Assembly: GCA_945949735.1 (NCBI GenBank)
Contig: CAMFFO010000002.1
Coordinates: forward strand, 27,851-91,850
Length of the DNA stretch: 64,000 nt
Reading direction: 5' to 3'
Source of the DNA: an uncultured Clostridia bacterium
GTDB lineage: Bacteria; Bacillota; Clostridia; Oscillospirales; Oscillospiraceae
Shown here piece by piece: positions 32,791 to 42,174 of the stretch. The notes beneath the pieces are model-generated. The model made no database searches. It was not told the DNA's origin and saw only the letters and a list, made by a program, of their open reading frames with translations. Made by a program: the position numbers and the translations under genes. Each line of letters starts with the position of its first letter. The first letter of the stretch is position 1.

Positions 32791-33237
32791 TCAACGGAAG
32801 GCGCTGAAGAATTTTGCCAGGGGTTCGATGACGGCGGACAGGTCCTGGATGGCCTTGTTCAGGGCGTCAAAGTCGATGGCGTTGATTTTCTCCAGAGTCT
32901 CCACCAGACCGTCCTGATTGGTGGAAACCAGCGTGTCAACATTGGTGACCAGGGAATCCACGTTGGTCAGCAGAGACTGCATCTGCTGGACCAGGGAGGT
33001 CACGTCCATGTTTGCCAGCTCCTGCGTAGTGGCTTCCAGGTTCCCCAGGATCTGCTCCGCCTGACCGACCATGGCCTCCACCCTGGGCACCGCAACAAAG
33101 ACCAGCACCACCACAATCACGCAGCAAACCAGACTGATGAGACTGAACAGGCATTGCAGCCGGGTGTATTTCAGCTGCTGGCGGCTGTACTCCTCCAGAG
33201 TAGAAAGGCGCGTTCCCAATTCCTGATCGTTTTCCAT
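32791..33237 (-). CDS. Small membrane-anchored coiled-coil protein, unknown
   Basis: A 148-residue protein: a short cytosolic head, one membrane helix (about 30-52, LFSLISLVCCVIVVVLVFVA), then an extracellular coiled coil with a seven-residue rhythm (LLTNVDSLVTNVDTLV repeats). It resembles DUF948-like proteins only in layout. AAGGAGG precedes the ATG at 33237. It lies convergent to the TraX-like gene and just downstream of a type A repeat. No function assigned. Confidence 0.65.
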   Translation of the reverse strand: MENDQELGTRLSTLEEYSRQQLKYTRLQCLFSLISLVCCVIVVVLVFVAVPRVEAMVGQAEQILGNLEATTQELANMDVTSLVQQMQSLLTNVDSLVTNVDTLVSTNQDGLVETLEKINAIDFDALNKAIQDLSAVIEPLAKFFSAFR

Positions 33238-33277
33238 GTTGTAACCTCCTTGATGTTTTTCTTTTGAGGGAAGCGAA

Positions 33278-33453
33278 AAATTGCTGTTTACAGTTTTCAA
33301 GCACCTTACGTTGCTAACGTAGGGGCGGATATTATCCGCCCGAAACGTTCCGTTTTTTGAGCATTTCCGGTGAATATGCGTGCTATCAATGCGGTAAGGT
33401 TGCGGGCGGATAATATCCGCCCCTACGGTGATAGTGCTGTAAACAACAATTTC
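33278..33453 (+). repeat. Inverted-repeat element, type A, copy 4
   Basis: Same as the 3219 copy, with small changes (TTGCTGTTTACAG left end; GCTAACG for GCTACCG). Confidence 0.9.
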
Positions 33454-33478
33454 CGTTTTCACGCGGCTTGGGGAAGGG

Positions 33479-34843
<1,365 letters not shown>

Positions 34844-34945
34844 ACGCGTTCGCTCCTGTCGAAAAAGGTTTCTTTCAGTATATTCGATTTTGGGGCAGAA
34901 TGCAAGCGTTGCTTTCGATCCAATGGAGGAAGCGGAGCGTGGAAG

Positions 34946-35082
34946 CCGTAGGGGCGGCTATTAGCCGCCAGAAACGTTCCGGTTTTTGAGCATTTTCGGA
35001 TAAAACGGACATTTCCGTAGTCGTTAGGTTGCGGGCGGCTAATAGCCGCCCCTACGATAACAAATTACCAAACACCAATTTA
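34946..35082. repeat. Inverted-repeat element, type A' (GGCTATTAGCC core), left end missing
   Basis: Core GTAGGGGCGGCTATTAGCCG and its inverse, with the same GAAACGTTCCGGTTTTTGAGCA centre as type A. The right end is CAAACACCAATTTA; the expected left terminus is absent. It sits in the 276 bp gap upstream of fumC. Confidence 0.85.
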
Positions 35083-35119
35083 ACTGTTCCCCGAGGGGAG
35101 AAATGACGCGAAAAGGGGA

Positions 35120-37111
35120 TTATCCTGCTTCGTAGACAAAGACCTGATAGCTTTCCAGAAGCTGCTGGTATTCCTGCTGAGAGATGGGCTTCCACTGTTC
35201 GGGGATGGATTCCACAGGGATATCCCAGGAGTCCAATTCCGCCTTGGCCCACTTGGCGTCGCCGCCGTTGGGGTCATAGCGCAGGCAGTCCCGCAGGAAA
35301 AAGCCGTCTTTCAGGATGCGCAGGAAGGTGTGGTACTCAACGCCGTCCCGGGTTTCGGTGAAGCCTGGAAGCTTCCCTTCGTTGGATACCGGCTGAGCAC
35401 CGGCATTGTGGGCTTCATAGAAGAGGAAGCCGTCCTCATGAATCCACTGGGTGAGCATTCTTCCCTGTCCGTCCAGCAAGCAGACCGCCCGGAACCAGCC
35501 GTCATACATCACGGCCAGATCCAGAACCCCATCGTTGTCGAAGTCGTCCTGGAAGTAGAACAGCATTTTATCCGGGAAGAGGCTTTGGAACCGGGTATAG
35601 AGATCCGTGGCGGATACGGCGCCCTCGGCAAAAGAATGCACCTCCGGTTCCCGGTAGGAATATTCGTCACAGATGGAGTCATAGACTTCCAGGGAAATTT
35701 CCTCCCAGTACATGGGGCTTTCCCGGAAGGCGCGCACATCCTCTCCGGGAGCATTGGTGCAGCGGAACCAAGGCCCATCGGCGTTGGAAGAAAGATCTCG
35801 CTTCAGGAAATCCCGATATCGAAGGGTATCCCCGTCCACCTCCAGGAACAGGTAGTAGGTCTGGTTTCCGTGAACCTGTGTGGATTGAATGACCGGGGCG
35901 CCGTCCTGTGCCCAGCGGATCCAGAAGCCGGTGTAATAGGCGTCGAAGGGCAGCTCCTCCATATAGCCGTTTTTCAGGGTATAGAGCATGGAATAATCCT
36001 GGGCGCTTCCATAGCCTACGGCCAGCTCTTCCGTTCCGTCGCCGTCAAAGTCCAGAAGGGTATAGTAGCCGTTCGTATCGCTCCGATGGGCCAGGAAGTA
36101 CTCCTCATAGCTTTTGGGAGCGGTGGCCTGCTGATTTTCCAGGCGGATGCGCGCCTGCTGAGCTTCCCGGGCGGCTTCCCTTTGCTTCGCTGCGGCAGCG
36201 TCGATGGGCTGGGGGGAAATGGAGAAGTCGAAAATGGAGGCAAAGGCTTCCAGGACTTCCTGAGACAGCGGCTGCTCACCCGGCAGAATGTTGATGGAAA
36301 TGAAACAGTTGTCCAGGTCTGCCAGAATCAGCCCTTTTTCCCAGCTCAGGGCCAGAAGCACCTGACGGCCGTCCTGACTGACGCGCCACTGCTCGTAGCG
36401 GTCAATGTCGCCCACGTTCAGCGTGTAATCGCAGAAGCTGTCCTTGCGGACGCAGGAGTATTGGAAAGCAATGGGATTGCTCTCCTCCCCGGCCAGAGCT
36501 GCGTCCCCCTCCAGGTGGAAGGAGCCGTCGGAGGTGTAGTACCAGCCGTAGGTCTGAACCTCCGCCGGGGCGTTTGGGTTCAATACCCCGGGAATTCCGA
36601 CTGCTTCATAGACCTCTTCCTCCGGGGCGGTGACGTAGACTTCGGTGATCCTGTTCAGGCTGTATTTTTGGCACAGTTCGTCCACCTTCTCCACCATTTC
36701 CCGGGTGTAGCAGGTGTAGACCCGGTATTCCTCCGGCTCCACATAGTCGTCAAAGGGAGAAAGCTTCAGCAGGTTTCCGTCGGGATCGTAGGCTTCCCGA
36801 AACGCCAGCCACTCCTGGAGCGCCTGGTATCCGGGAGTTCCCGCGAAGCCCTGGAGGGAGATCAGCTCGTTTTTATTTGTGGCAGCAGGCTGGCCCTGGG
36901 CCGTCGACCAGTCGCCAACTTTCAGATCACGCAGACTCAGCACATAGGCTACGCAGCCGGCTAACAGCAGCATCACAGCAAGGATGGCAGCGATGAGCAG
37001 GAATTTTCGGTTGGAAGGACGTTTGCGCTGTGGCGATACTTCCCCGTGGGCTTCCAGAATGTATTTGTCCCGAATGCCTGTGATGGACTCCAATAAGGTG
37101 ATGGCTTTCAT
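35120..37111 (-). CDS. Membrane-anchored anti-sigma-like protein with FG-GAP-type repeats
   Basis: A 663-residue protein. Residues 1-35 are a short cytosolic segment, a membrane helix follows (about 36-60, FLLIAAILAVMLLLAGCVAYVL), and the remainder is extracellular. Two calcium-loop motifs, DFDGDGTEELAVGY (about 350) and DFDNDGVLDLAVMY (about 520), resemble FG-GAP/VCBS repeats. It overlaps the ECF sigma gene by four bases, the usual position of an anti-sigma factor; the cytosolic head is short and no zinc motif is seen, so the anti-sigma role is inferred from context. The signal it senses is unknown. Confidence 0.65.
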   Translation of the reverse strand: MKAITLLESITGIRDKYILEAHGEVSPQRKRPSNRKFLLIAAILAVMLLLAGCVAYVLSLRDLKVGDWSTAQGQPAATNKNELISLQGFAGTPGYQALQEWLAFREAYDPDGNLLKLSPFDDYVEPEEYRVYTCYTREMVEKVDELCQKYSLNRITEVYVTAPEEEVYEAVGIPGVLNPNAPAEVQTYGWYYTSDGSFHLEGDAALAGEESNPIAFQYSCVRKDSFCDYTLNVGDIDRYEQWRVSQDGRQVLLALSWEKGLILADLDNCFISINILPGEQPLSQEVLEAFASIFDFSISPQPIDAAAAKQREAAREAQQARIRLENQQATAPKSYEEYFLAHRSDTNGYYTLLDFDGDGTEELAVGYGSAQDYSMLYTLKNGYMEELPFDAYYTGFWIRWAQDGAPVIQSTQVHGNQTYYLFLEVDGDTLRYRDFLKRDLSSNADGPWFRCTNAPGEDVRAFRESPMYWEEISLEVYDSICDEYSYREPEVHSFAEGAVSATDLYTRFQSLFPDKMLFYFQDDFDNDGVLDLAVMYDGWFRAVCLLDGQGRMLTQWIHEDGFLFYEAHNAGAQPVSNEGKLPGFTETRDGVEYHTFLRILKDGFFLRDCLRYDPNGGDAKWAKAELDSWDIPVESIPEQWKPISQQEYQQLLESYQVFVYEAG

Positions 37112-37665
37112 CGCATTCCCTCCTTTTCAAGCTGACGGCTGAGCTTCTGACGGGTTCTGTGAAGCGTGGTTTTGACCTTGCTTTCCGTGAAGTCATATCG
37201 TTGGGCAATGTCCGCAATACTGTCCAAATACCAGTAGCGGCAGACGAATACCCGACGCTCCGGTTCCGGGAGGCCCTCCAGGAACCGGTTGACGAGGGCC
37301 AGCAGCTCCTTCCGGGCCAGGCGTTCCTCCGGGTTTTCTCCGCCGGAGACGCATTCCTCCAGTTCCTCCAGGGCAAGGGTGGTCTGGCCGCCGCCCCGCT
37401 TGGCGGCGGAGCGCCGCTTCCAGCGGTCAAGAGAGATGTAGCGGGTGATTTTCCCCAGGAACGCGGAAAGGGCACTGGGCCGCTTGGGGGGCATGGTGTT
37501 CCAGGCGGCAAGGTATGTGTCGTTAACGCTTTCTTCGGAATCCTCCGGGCTTTCCAGAATATGATAGGCGATGGCGTAGCAATAGCCTCCGTACTTCACC
37601 GCGGTCTGAGAAATGGCATTCTCCGACCGTGCCCAATACAGATCGATAATGGCGTTGTCCTCCAT
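37108..37665 (-). CDS. ECF-type RNA polymerase sigma factor
   Basis: A 185-residue sigma-70 family protein with only regions 2 and 4. Region 2 spans about 15-85 (EDSEESVNDTYLAAWNTMPP, then FLGKITRYISLDRWKRR) and region 4 about 120-180 (LPEPERRVFVCRYWYLDSIADIAQRYDFTESKVKTTLHRTRQKL). It reads extracytoplasmic stress signals passed by the membrane protein encoded next with a four-base overlap. It probably activates its own operon; no clear promoter of that type is assigned. Confidence 0.88.
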   Translation of the reverse strand: MEDNAIIDLYWARSENAISQTAVKYGGYCYAIAYHILESPEDSEESVNDTYLAAWNTMPPKRPSALSAFLGKITRYISLDRWKRRSAAKRGGGQTTLALEELEECVSGGENPEERLARKELLALVNRFLEGLPEPERRVFVCRYWYLDSIADIAQRYDFTESKVKTTLHRTRQKLSRQLEKEGMR

Positions 37666-37750
37666 GGTGTTTCCTCCTTCTTTGTGTTGCCTACAACTCT
37701 CCAGTAGAGAAAAAAGGAAAAGCGTTACAGCTTTTTTAGAATAAGTACGA

Positions 37751-38145
37751 TAAATTGTTATTTAGAATTGACAATTGGCAATTTACAATTGACAATTAAG
37801 GGATCCCTTCGGGATGAATTAAAATAAATGTGTGCGTATCGGGTTCCTGCCGTAGGGGCGGCTATTAGCCGCCTGTGTTGCTTTCGCTTGCGAAAGCAAC
37901 ACATTCTATCGAAAAGCTCAAAAAACGCAGCGTTTCGGGCGGCTAATAGCCGCCCCTACGGTGGCATCGAGACATATTTAAAATCTGCAAACACCAATTT
38001 TCCAGCTTGCTGACTAAAGGCGATAAGCACAGATATTTATGCGCGAAACGTGCTGGTGTATTTCGAAATCGTCCCGTAGGGACACAATAATTGTCAACTG
38101 TCAATTGTCAATTGTCAATTCGGCGAAGCAGTTCAAACACCAATT
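37751..38145. repeat. Composite repeat cluster: type A' element interrupted and flanked by AATTGTCAATTG units
   Basis: Left end TAAATTGTTATTTA at 37751, then short units of AATTGACAATTG, a type A' core at 37850-37975 (GGGGCGGCTATTAGCCGCC and inverse, here with CTTTCGCTTGCGAAAG in the middle), a right end CAAACACCAATTTT at 37989-38002, then units of CAATTGTCAATTGTCAATT at 38095-38118 and a further CAAACACCAATTTG end at 38133-38146. It looks like at least two insertions, one into the other. No gene seen. Confidence 0.75.
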
Positions 38146-38280
38146 TGTCGCAGAAGGTTGTTTCACAATGATACCACAGGAACGCTCATATTTCCACCAT
38201 GTATGGACAAAGATGGTTCACGAACTGTTTGAAATTTGTTCTCAGATTGGTTATGCTTCGGACATAATCCTCCGGTAAGA

Positions 38281-38409
38281 TACAATCATGAAGGGCGGCG
38301 GAAGCCGTGAGCCGCTTCCTTTCATTCCATTGATCCTCTTTTTCTCTCTTCTTTCCAATCCCTTTCGCAAATCCCCGCTGCCGTAATGGCAGCGGGGAAC
38401 TTCTTTTTT
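38281..38409 (+). ncRNA. Candidate small RNA ending in a strong terminator
   Basis: A TACAAT at 38281-38286 with a poor -35 is followed by a GC-rich hairpin (GGAAGC with GCTTCC near 38300-38322), a pyrimidine-rich stretch and a perfect ten-pair terminator (CCCCGCTGCC with GGCAGCGGGG, 38373-38397, then TTCTTTTTT). No credible ORF feeds this terminator; the 34-codon frame ending at 38278 has no ribosome site. A small RNA is one reading; the tail of a lost gene is the other. Confidence 0.35.
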
Positions 38410-38417
38410 CGCAAAAT

Positions 38418-38644
38418 GTGCATATCGGCTTGACTCAGCAAAACGACAAATTGTTATCAACCACGCTTTCCTGTAGGGTGCGGTCATGACCGCACCGCTC
38501 ACGTTCGATGCGGTAAATGTTGGGTTTAATCGGAAAACGATACCGCTCTATCCCGAAGGGTAAGCGGGGCGGTCATAACCGCCCCCTACAGAGGCCCGGG
38601 AAAACAACAAATGGTTCGAGAAGCTGAGTAAAGCCGATAAGCAC
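38418..38644. repeat. Inverted-repeat element, type C (GCGGTCATGACCGC core) with long outer ends
   Basis: Outer arms GTGCATATCGGCTTGACTCA and its near-inverse TGAGTAAAGCCGATAAGCAC, then inner termini ACAAATTGTTATC and AAACAACAAATGGT, then core GTAGGGTGCGGTCATGACCG and an inverse GGGCGGTCATAACCGCCCCC. About 227 bp and the most complete view of the outer ends in this window. Confidence 0.85.
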
Positions 38645-38650
38645 ATTCGC

Positions 38651-38691
38651 AAAAATGCCGTCCCCGATTTTTTCGGGGGCGGCATTTTGAA
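38651..38691 (-). terminator. Terminator of the galacturonate operon
   Basis: AAATGCCGTCCCCGA pairs with TCGGGGGCGGCATTT around a T-rich loop. On the minus strand it is followed by a short T run. Lies 12 bp after kdgK. Confidence 0.75.
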
Positions 38692-38702
38692 GGAAATGGG
38701 AA

Positions 38703-39731
38703 TTATCTCTGAATCCGTCCGGAGCCGTCGCCGCCGGCCAGCTTTTCCACTTCGGGAACGGTAACCATGTTGTAGTCGCCCTCGATGGAGTGCTTCAGGG
38801 CGGAGGCCGCCACGGCGAACTCAACGGCAGCCTGGGTGTCCTTGCCGGAGAGCAGGCTGTAAATCAGACCGCCGCCGAAGCTGTCGCCGCCGCCGACCCG
38901 GTCGATAATGTGCAGGTCGTACTTCTTGGAGAAGCAGTACTCGTTCTTGGCAACGTTATACAGCATCGCACTCCAGCCGTTGTCAAAGGCGGAATGGCTC
39001 TCCCGCAGGGTGATGGCAACCATCTCAAAGCCAAACTTGTCCGCCAGCTGCTTGGCAACGGATTTGTAGCCCTCATGGTTCAGGGAGCCGCCGTAGATAT
39101 CGGTGGCCTCGGCCTCGATGCCGAACACGTCCTTGGCGTCCTCCTCGTTGGAGATGCACACGTCCACATACTGGCACAGCTCGGTCATGGCCTCCCGGGC
39201 CTGGGCGCGGGTCCACAGCTTGCCCCGGTAGTTCAGGTCGCAGGAAATCTTGCAGCCGTGGGCCTTGGCGGCAATGCAGGCCTCCTTGCAGATGGCCACC
39301 AGGTTGGCGCCCAGAGCGGGGGTGATGCCGGTGAAGTGGAACCACTCGGCGCCCTCAAAAATCTTGTCCCAATCAAAGTCGGAGGACTGAGCCTGCTGGA
39401 TGGCGGAGTGAGCCCGGTCGTAGATGCAGACGGAGCCACGCTGGGAAGCGCCCTTCTCATTGAAGTAGATGCCCACACGGTCGCCGCCCCGGGTAATCAG
39501 GGAGGTGTCCACACCATAGCGGCGCAGGGAGTTGACTGCGGCCTGACCGATGGCATGGGTGGGGAGCTTGGTGACGTAGGCAACATCCATGCCATAGTTG
39601 GCAAGGGAAACTGCCACATTGGCCTCGCCGCCGCCGAAGGTGAATTCCACATGGTCGCACTGGACAAAGCGCTCGTAGTTATAGGGCTGGAGCCGGAGCA
39701 TCAGCTCACCGAAAGTAACAATTTTTGCCAT
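38703..39731 (-). CDS. kdgK: 2-Keto-3-deoxygluconate kinase (PfkB family)
   Basis: A 342-residue ribokinase-fold enzyme: VTFGELMLRLQP start, FTFGGGEANVAVSLANYG substrate loop, CDLNYRGKLW, and the GGGDSFGGG anion hole with the catalytic Asp near residue 292. It phosphorylates KDG made from galacturonate to KDPG, the substrate of the aldolase encoded two genes upstream. It is the last gene of the uxa operon, before a terminator. Confidence 0.92.
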   Translation of the reverse strand: MAKIVTFGELMLRLQPYNYERFVQCDHVEFTFGGGEANVAVSLANYGMDVAYVTKLPTHAIGQAAVNSLRRYGVDTSLITRGGDRVGIYFNEKGASQRGSVCIYDRAHSAIQQAQSSDFDWDKIFEGAEWFHFTGITPALGANLVAICKEACIAAKAHGCKISCDLNYRGKLWTRAQAREAMTELCQYVDVCISNEEDAKDVFGIEAEATDIYGGSLNHEGYKSVAKQLADKFGFEMVAITLRESHSAFDNGWSAMLYNVAKNEYCFSKKYDLHIIDRVGGGDSFGGGLIYSLLSGKDTQAAVEFAVAASALKHSIEGDYNMVTVPEVEKLAGGDGSGRIQR

Positions 39732-39750
39732 TGTAGTTTATCCTCCTGTT

Positions 39751-40098
39751 TTATTTATTTCCAACCAGATGTACCGCAAAGCCGCAGATCTCGTCTGCCA
39801 GATAGATTGCGTTGAGGGTGCCGTCTGGTTTGTACTTGGCGGACTCCATATTGAATGCGAAGCCCCGCTCCTTCAAATCGGCGACTGCGGCAGCAACATC
39901 GGGGGTCCCGATGGCAATATGGCCGTTTTTGCCAAGATAGGGGGTTTTCATCAGTTCAACTGCCTTGCCTGCAAATACAGAGCTGTTGCCCTCCTTGGCG
40001 GTCAGGCCGAACATGGCTTCGAACATAACAGCGCCCCTTCTCGCTTCTTCGGCGTTGGCGCAATTAATGCCTACATGGGCAAGCGTATACTCAACCAT
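39751..40098 (-). CDS. VOC-superfamily small protein in the KDPG operon
   Basis: A 115-residue glyoxalase-fold (vicinal oxygen chelate) protein: VEYTLAHVGINCANAEEA, GLTAKEGNSSVFAG, GHIAIGTPDVAAAVADLKERGF, and a C-terminal strand FAVHLVGNK. Potential metal ligands are His, Glu and His in the usual positions. Start at 40098 overlaps the end of eda by eight bases. The same gene order, eda-VOC-kdgK, is familiar to me from other Clostridia, suggesting a sugar-acid epimerase or lactonase-like role, but no activity is established. Confidence 0.75.
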   Translation of the reverse strand: MVEYTLAHVGINCANAEEARRGAVMFEAMFGLTAKEGNSSVFAGKAVELMKTPYLGKNGHIAIGTPDVAAAVADLKERGFAFNMESAKYKPDGTLNAIYLADEICGFAVHLVGNK

Positions 40099-40735
40099 TG
40101 CGGGCCTCCCGGACAATTTCCACAGACTTTCTGCACAGCTCCGTAATCTCATCCCACTTGCCCTCGGAGATCAGCTTGTCAGGGCACATATAGGAGCCGC
40201 CGCAGGCCGCGATGATGGGGTTGGCAGCGTACTCAGCCAGGTTCTTCAGGTTGACGCCCCCGGTGGGCATGACCTTGAACATGGGGAAGGGAGCGGCCAT
40301 GGCTTTGATCTTGGCAAGTCCCCCGCTCTGCTCCGCGGGGAAGAACTTCAGCACCTCCAGGCCCAGTTTGTAGGCCACATGGTAATCCGTGGGAGTCGTG
40401 CAGCCGGGGAAGCAGGTGATGCCCTTTTCCTGGCAATACTTCACGATCTCGGGGTCCAGGCCGGGGGTGACCACAAAGCAGCCGCCAGCAGCGATGGTTC
40501 TGTCCACCTGCTCGGTGGTGAGGACGGTACCGGCTCCGACCAGCATCTGGGGATGGCGCTCCAGCATGATGCGCATGGCGTCGTCCGCTCCGGCAGCCCG
40601 GAAGGTGATTTCCGCGATGGGCACGCCGCCGGCGCACAGTGCGTCGGACAGCGGGGCAGCATCCCGCTGGGGGTTGGTCAGCTTGATGACAGGGACGCAG
40701 CCGACCTGACTGATTTTGGTTTGCAGTTCGTTCAT
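40091..40735 (-). CDS. eda: KDPG aldolase
   Basis: A 214-residue class I aldolase splitting 2-keto-3-deoxy-6-phosphogluconate to pyruvate and glyceraldehyde-3-phosphate. Marks: EITFRAAGADDAMR with the catalytic Glu, VGAGTVLT, FVVTPG, and the Schiff-base lysine in LKFFPAEQ; phosphate loop MPTGGVN. Normal length. Flanked by uxaC and the VOC gene in one operon. Confidence 0.93.
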   Translation of the reverse strand: MNELQTKISQVGCVPVIKLTNPQRDAAPLSDALCAGGVPIAEITFRAAGADDAMRIMLERHPQMLVGAGTVLTTEQVDRTIAAGGCFVVTPGLDPEIVKYCQEKGITCFPGCTTPTDYHVAYKLGLEVLKFFPAEQSGGLAKIKAMAAPFPMFKVMPTGGVNLKNLAEYAANPIIAACGGSYMCPDKLISEGKWDEITELCRKSVEIVREARNG

Positions 40736-40755
40736 GGTAGTTTCCTCCTCAAGAA

Positions 40756-42174
40756 TTATTTCAGAAGTTCGTCAAAACGGAAATAGTGCAGGGTGTTGTT
40801 GTAGCTGATATTTTCCACCATCCGGCCAAGCCGTTTCATATCGGCGGGATATTCGCCGTCCTCCACCATCTGGCCAAAGAGGTTGCACAGGATCCGCCGG
40901 AAATACTCATGCCGGGTGTAGCTGAGGAAGGACCGGGAGTCGGTGAGCATACCGTTGAAGCTGCCCATGGCGCCCAGGCTCATGAGGCTGACCATCTGGG
41001 CTTCCATGCCGGGCTTGTGATCATTGAACCACCAGGCGGAGCCCTGCTGGATTTTTCCGGGGATGGGGCTGTCTGTCTGGAAACCGCCCATGATGGTGCC
41101 GATGATGCCGTTGTCGGCGGGATTCAGGGAGTAAAGAATGGTTTTGCCCAGCGCGCCAGCGTCCTCCAGGGAGCCCAGCAGCTTTGCCAGACCCACGGCA
41201 TTGGCGGCGTCGTTCATGGAGTCGAAGCCGGTATCGGGGCCCAGCTTGCGGAACATCTTCCGGGAGTTGTCCCGCAGGCAGCCGAAGTGGTACTGGCAGA
41301 CCCAATCCCGCTTATAATACTCCTTGCCTACGGTGATCAGCAGCGCGGTATGATAGGCCAGCTGCTCGTCCCAGGTGATGGGCTTGCCGGATCTGGCCCG
41401 GGCGAAGATGTCATTCAGGGTATCCTCGTCGGCCTCCACGCAGAAGCAGTAGTCCAGAGCGTGATCGCTGACCCGGCAGCCGTGATCGGCAAAGTAGGCG
41501 ATCCGATCAAGGAGCGCCCGCCGCATATCCTCCACGGTGTTGATGGTGTAGCCAACCACTTTTTCCAGCTGGGCCACATAGGCGGGGAAGGTTTCCTTGT
41601 CGGCACGCATGGCCTTGTCGGGGCGGAAGGCGGGAAGCACCACAGCGGGGGAGGTGGGATCCGCCGCCAGCAGCTCGTGGGCCCGGAGGTCATCCACGGG
41701 ATCATCTGTGGTGCAGATCAGCTTGACGCCGGACTTGCGGATAATGCCCCGGACGGACATATCGGGCTGGGCAAGAATGGCGTTGCACCTTTCGTAAACT
41801 TCCATGGCATTGTCGCCGGTGAGAGGCTCCGTAATTCCGAAGTAGCGCTTCAGCTCCAGGTGGGTCCAGTGGTAAAGGGGATTGCCAATGAGGTTGGGGA
41901 TGGTTTCCGCCCACTTCTGGAACTTCTCGGCGGGGGAGGCGTCGCCGGTGATGTAGTACTCGGGAACACCGCAGGAGCGCATGGCCCGCCACTTATAGTG
42001 GTCGCCCCCCAGCCAGACCTCCGTGATGGAGTTATAACGCTTATCCTCGTAGATCTCCATGGGGTTGATGTGGCAGTGGTAGTCGATGATGGGCATCTTC
42101 TCCGCGTGGTCGTGGTAGAGCTTTTTGGCAGTTTCGGATTTGAGCAGGAAATCCTCGTTCATAAAGGGTGTCAT
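40756..42174 (-). CDS. uxaC: Uronate isomerase
   Basis: A 472-residue amidohydrolase-fold enzyme converting D-galacturonate to tagaturonate (and glucuronate to fructuronate). Marks: PIIDYHCHINP metal site, TTDDPVDDL, HALDYC and a C-terminal TRHEYFRRILCNLFG. The start at 42174 has AAGGAGG upstream and overlaps the MATE stop by four bases (ATGA). Length matches family. Confidence 0.94.
   Translation of the reverse strand: MTPFMNEDFLLKSETAKKLYHDHAEKMPIIDYHCHINPMEIYEDKRYNSITEVWLGGDHYKWRAMRSCGVPEYYITGDASPAEKFQKWAETIPNLIGNPLYHWTHLELKRYFGITEPLTGDNAMEVYERCNAILAQPDMSVRGIIRKSGVKLICTTDDPVDDLRAHELLAADPTSPAVVLPAFRPDKAMRADKETFPAYVAQLEKVVGYTINTVEDMRRALLDRIAYFADHGCRVSDHALDYCFCVEADEDTLNDIFARARSGKPITWDEQLAYHTALLITVGKEYYKRDWVCQYHFGCLRDNSRKMFRKLGPDTGFDSMNDAANAVGLAKLLGSLEDAGALGKTILYSLNPADNGIIGTIMGGFQTDSPIPGKIQQGSAWWFNDHKPGMEAQMVSLMSLGAMGSFNGMLTDSRSFLSYTRHEYFRRILCNLFGQMVEDGEYPADMKRLGRMVENISYNNTLHYFRFDELLK

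Noticed and set aside
39751-40098. Lactoylglutathione lyase (glyoxalase I)
   Set aside because: The VOC fold fits but the operon context is KDPG metabolism and the glutathione-binding residues cannot be recognised; left as VOC protein.
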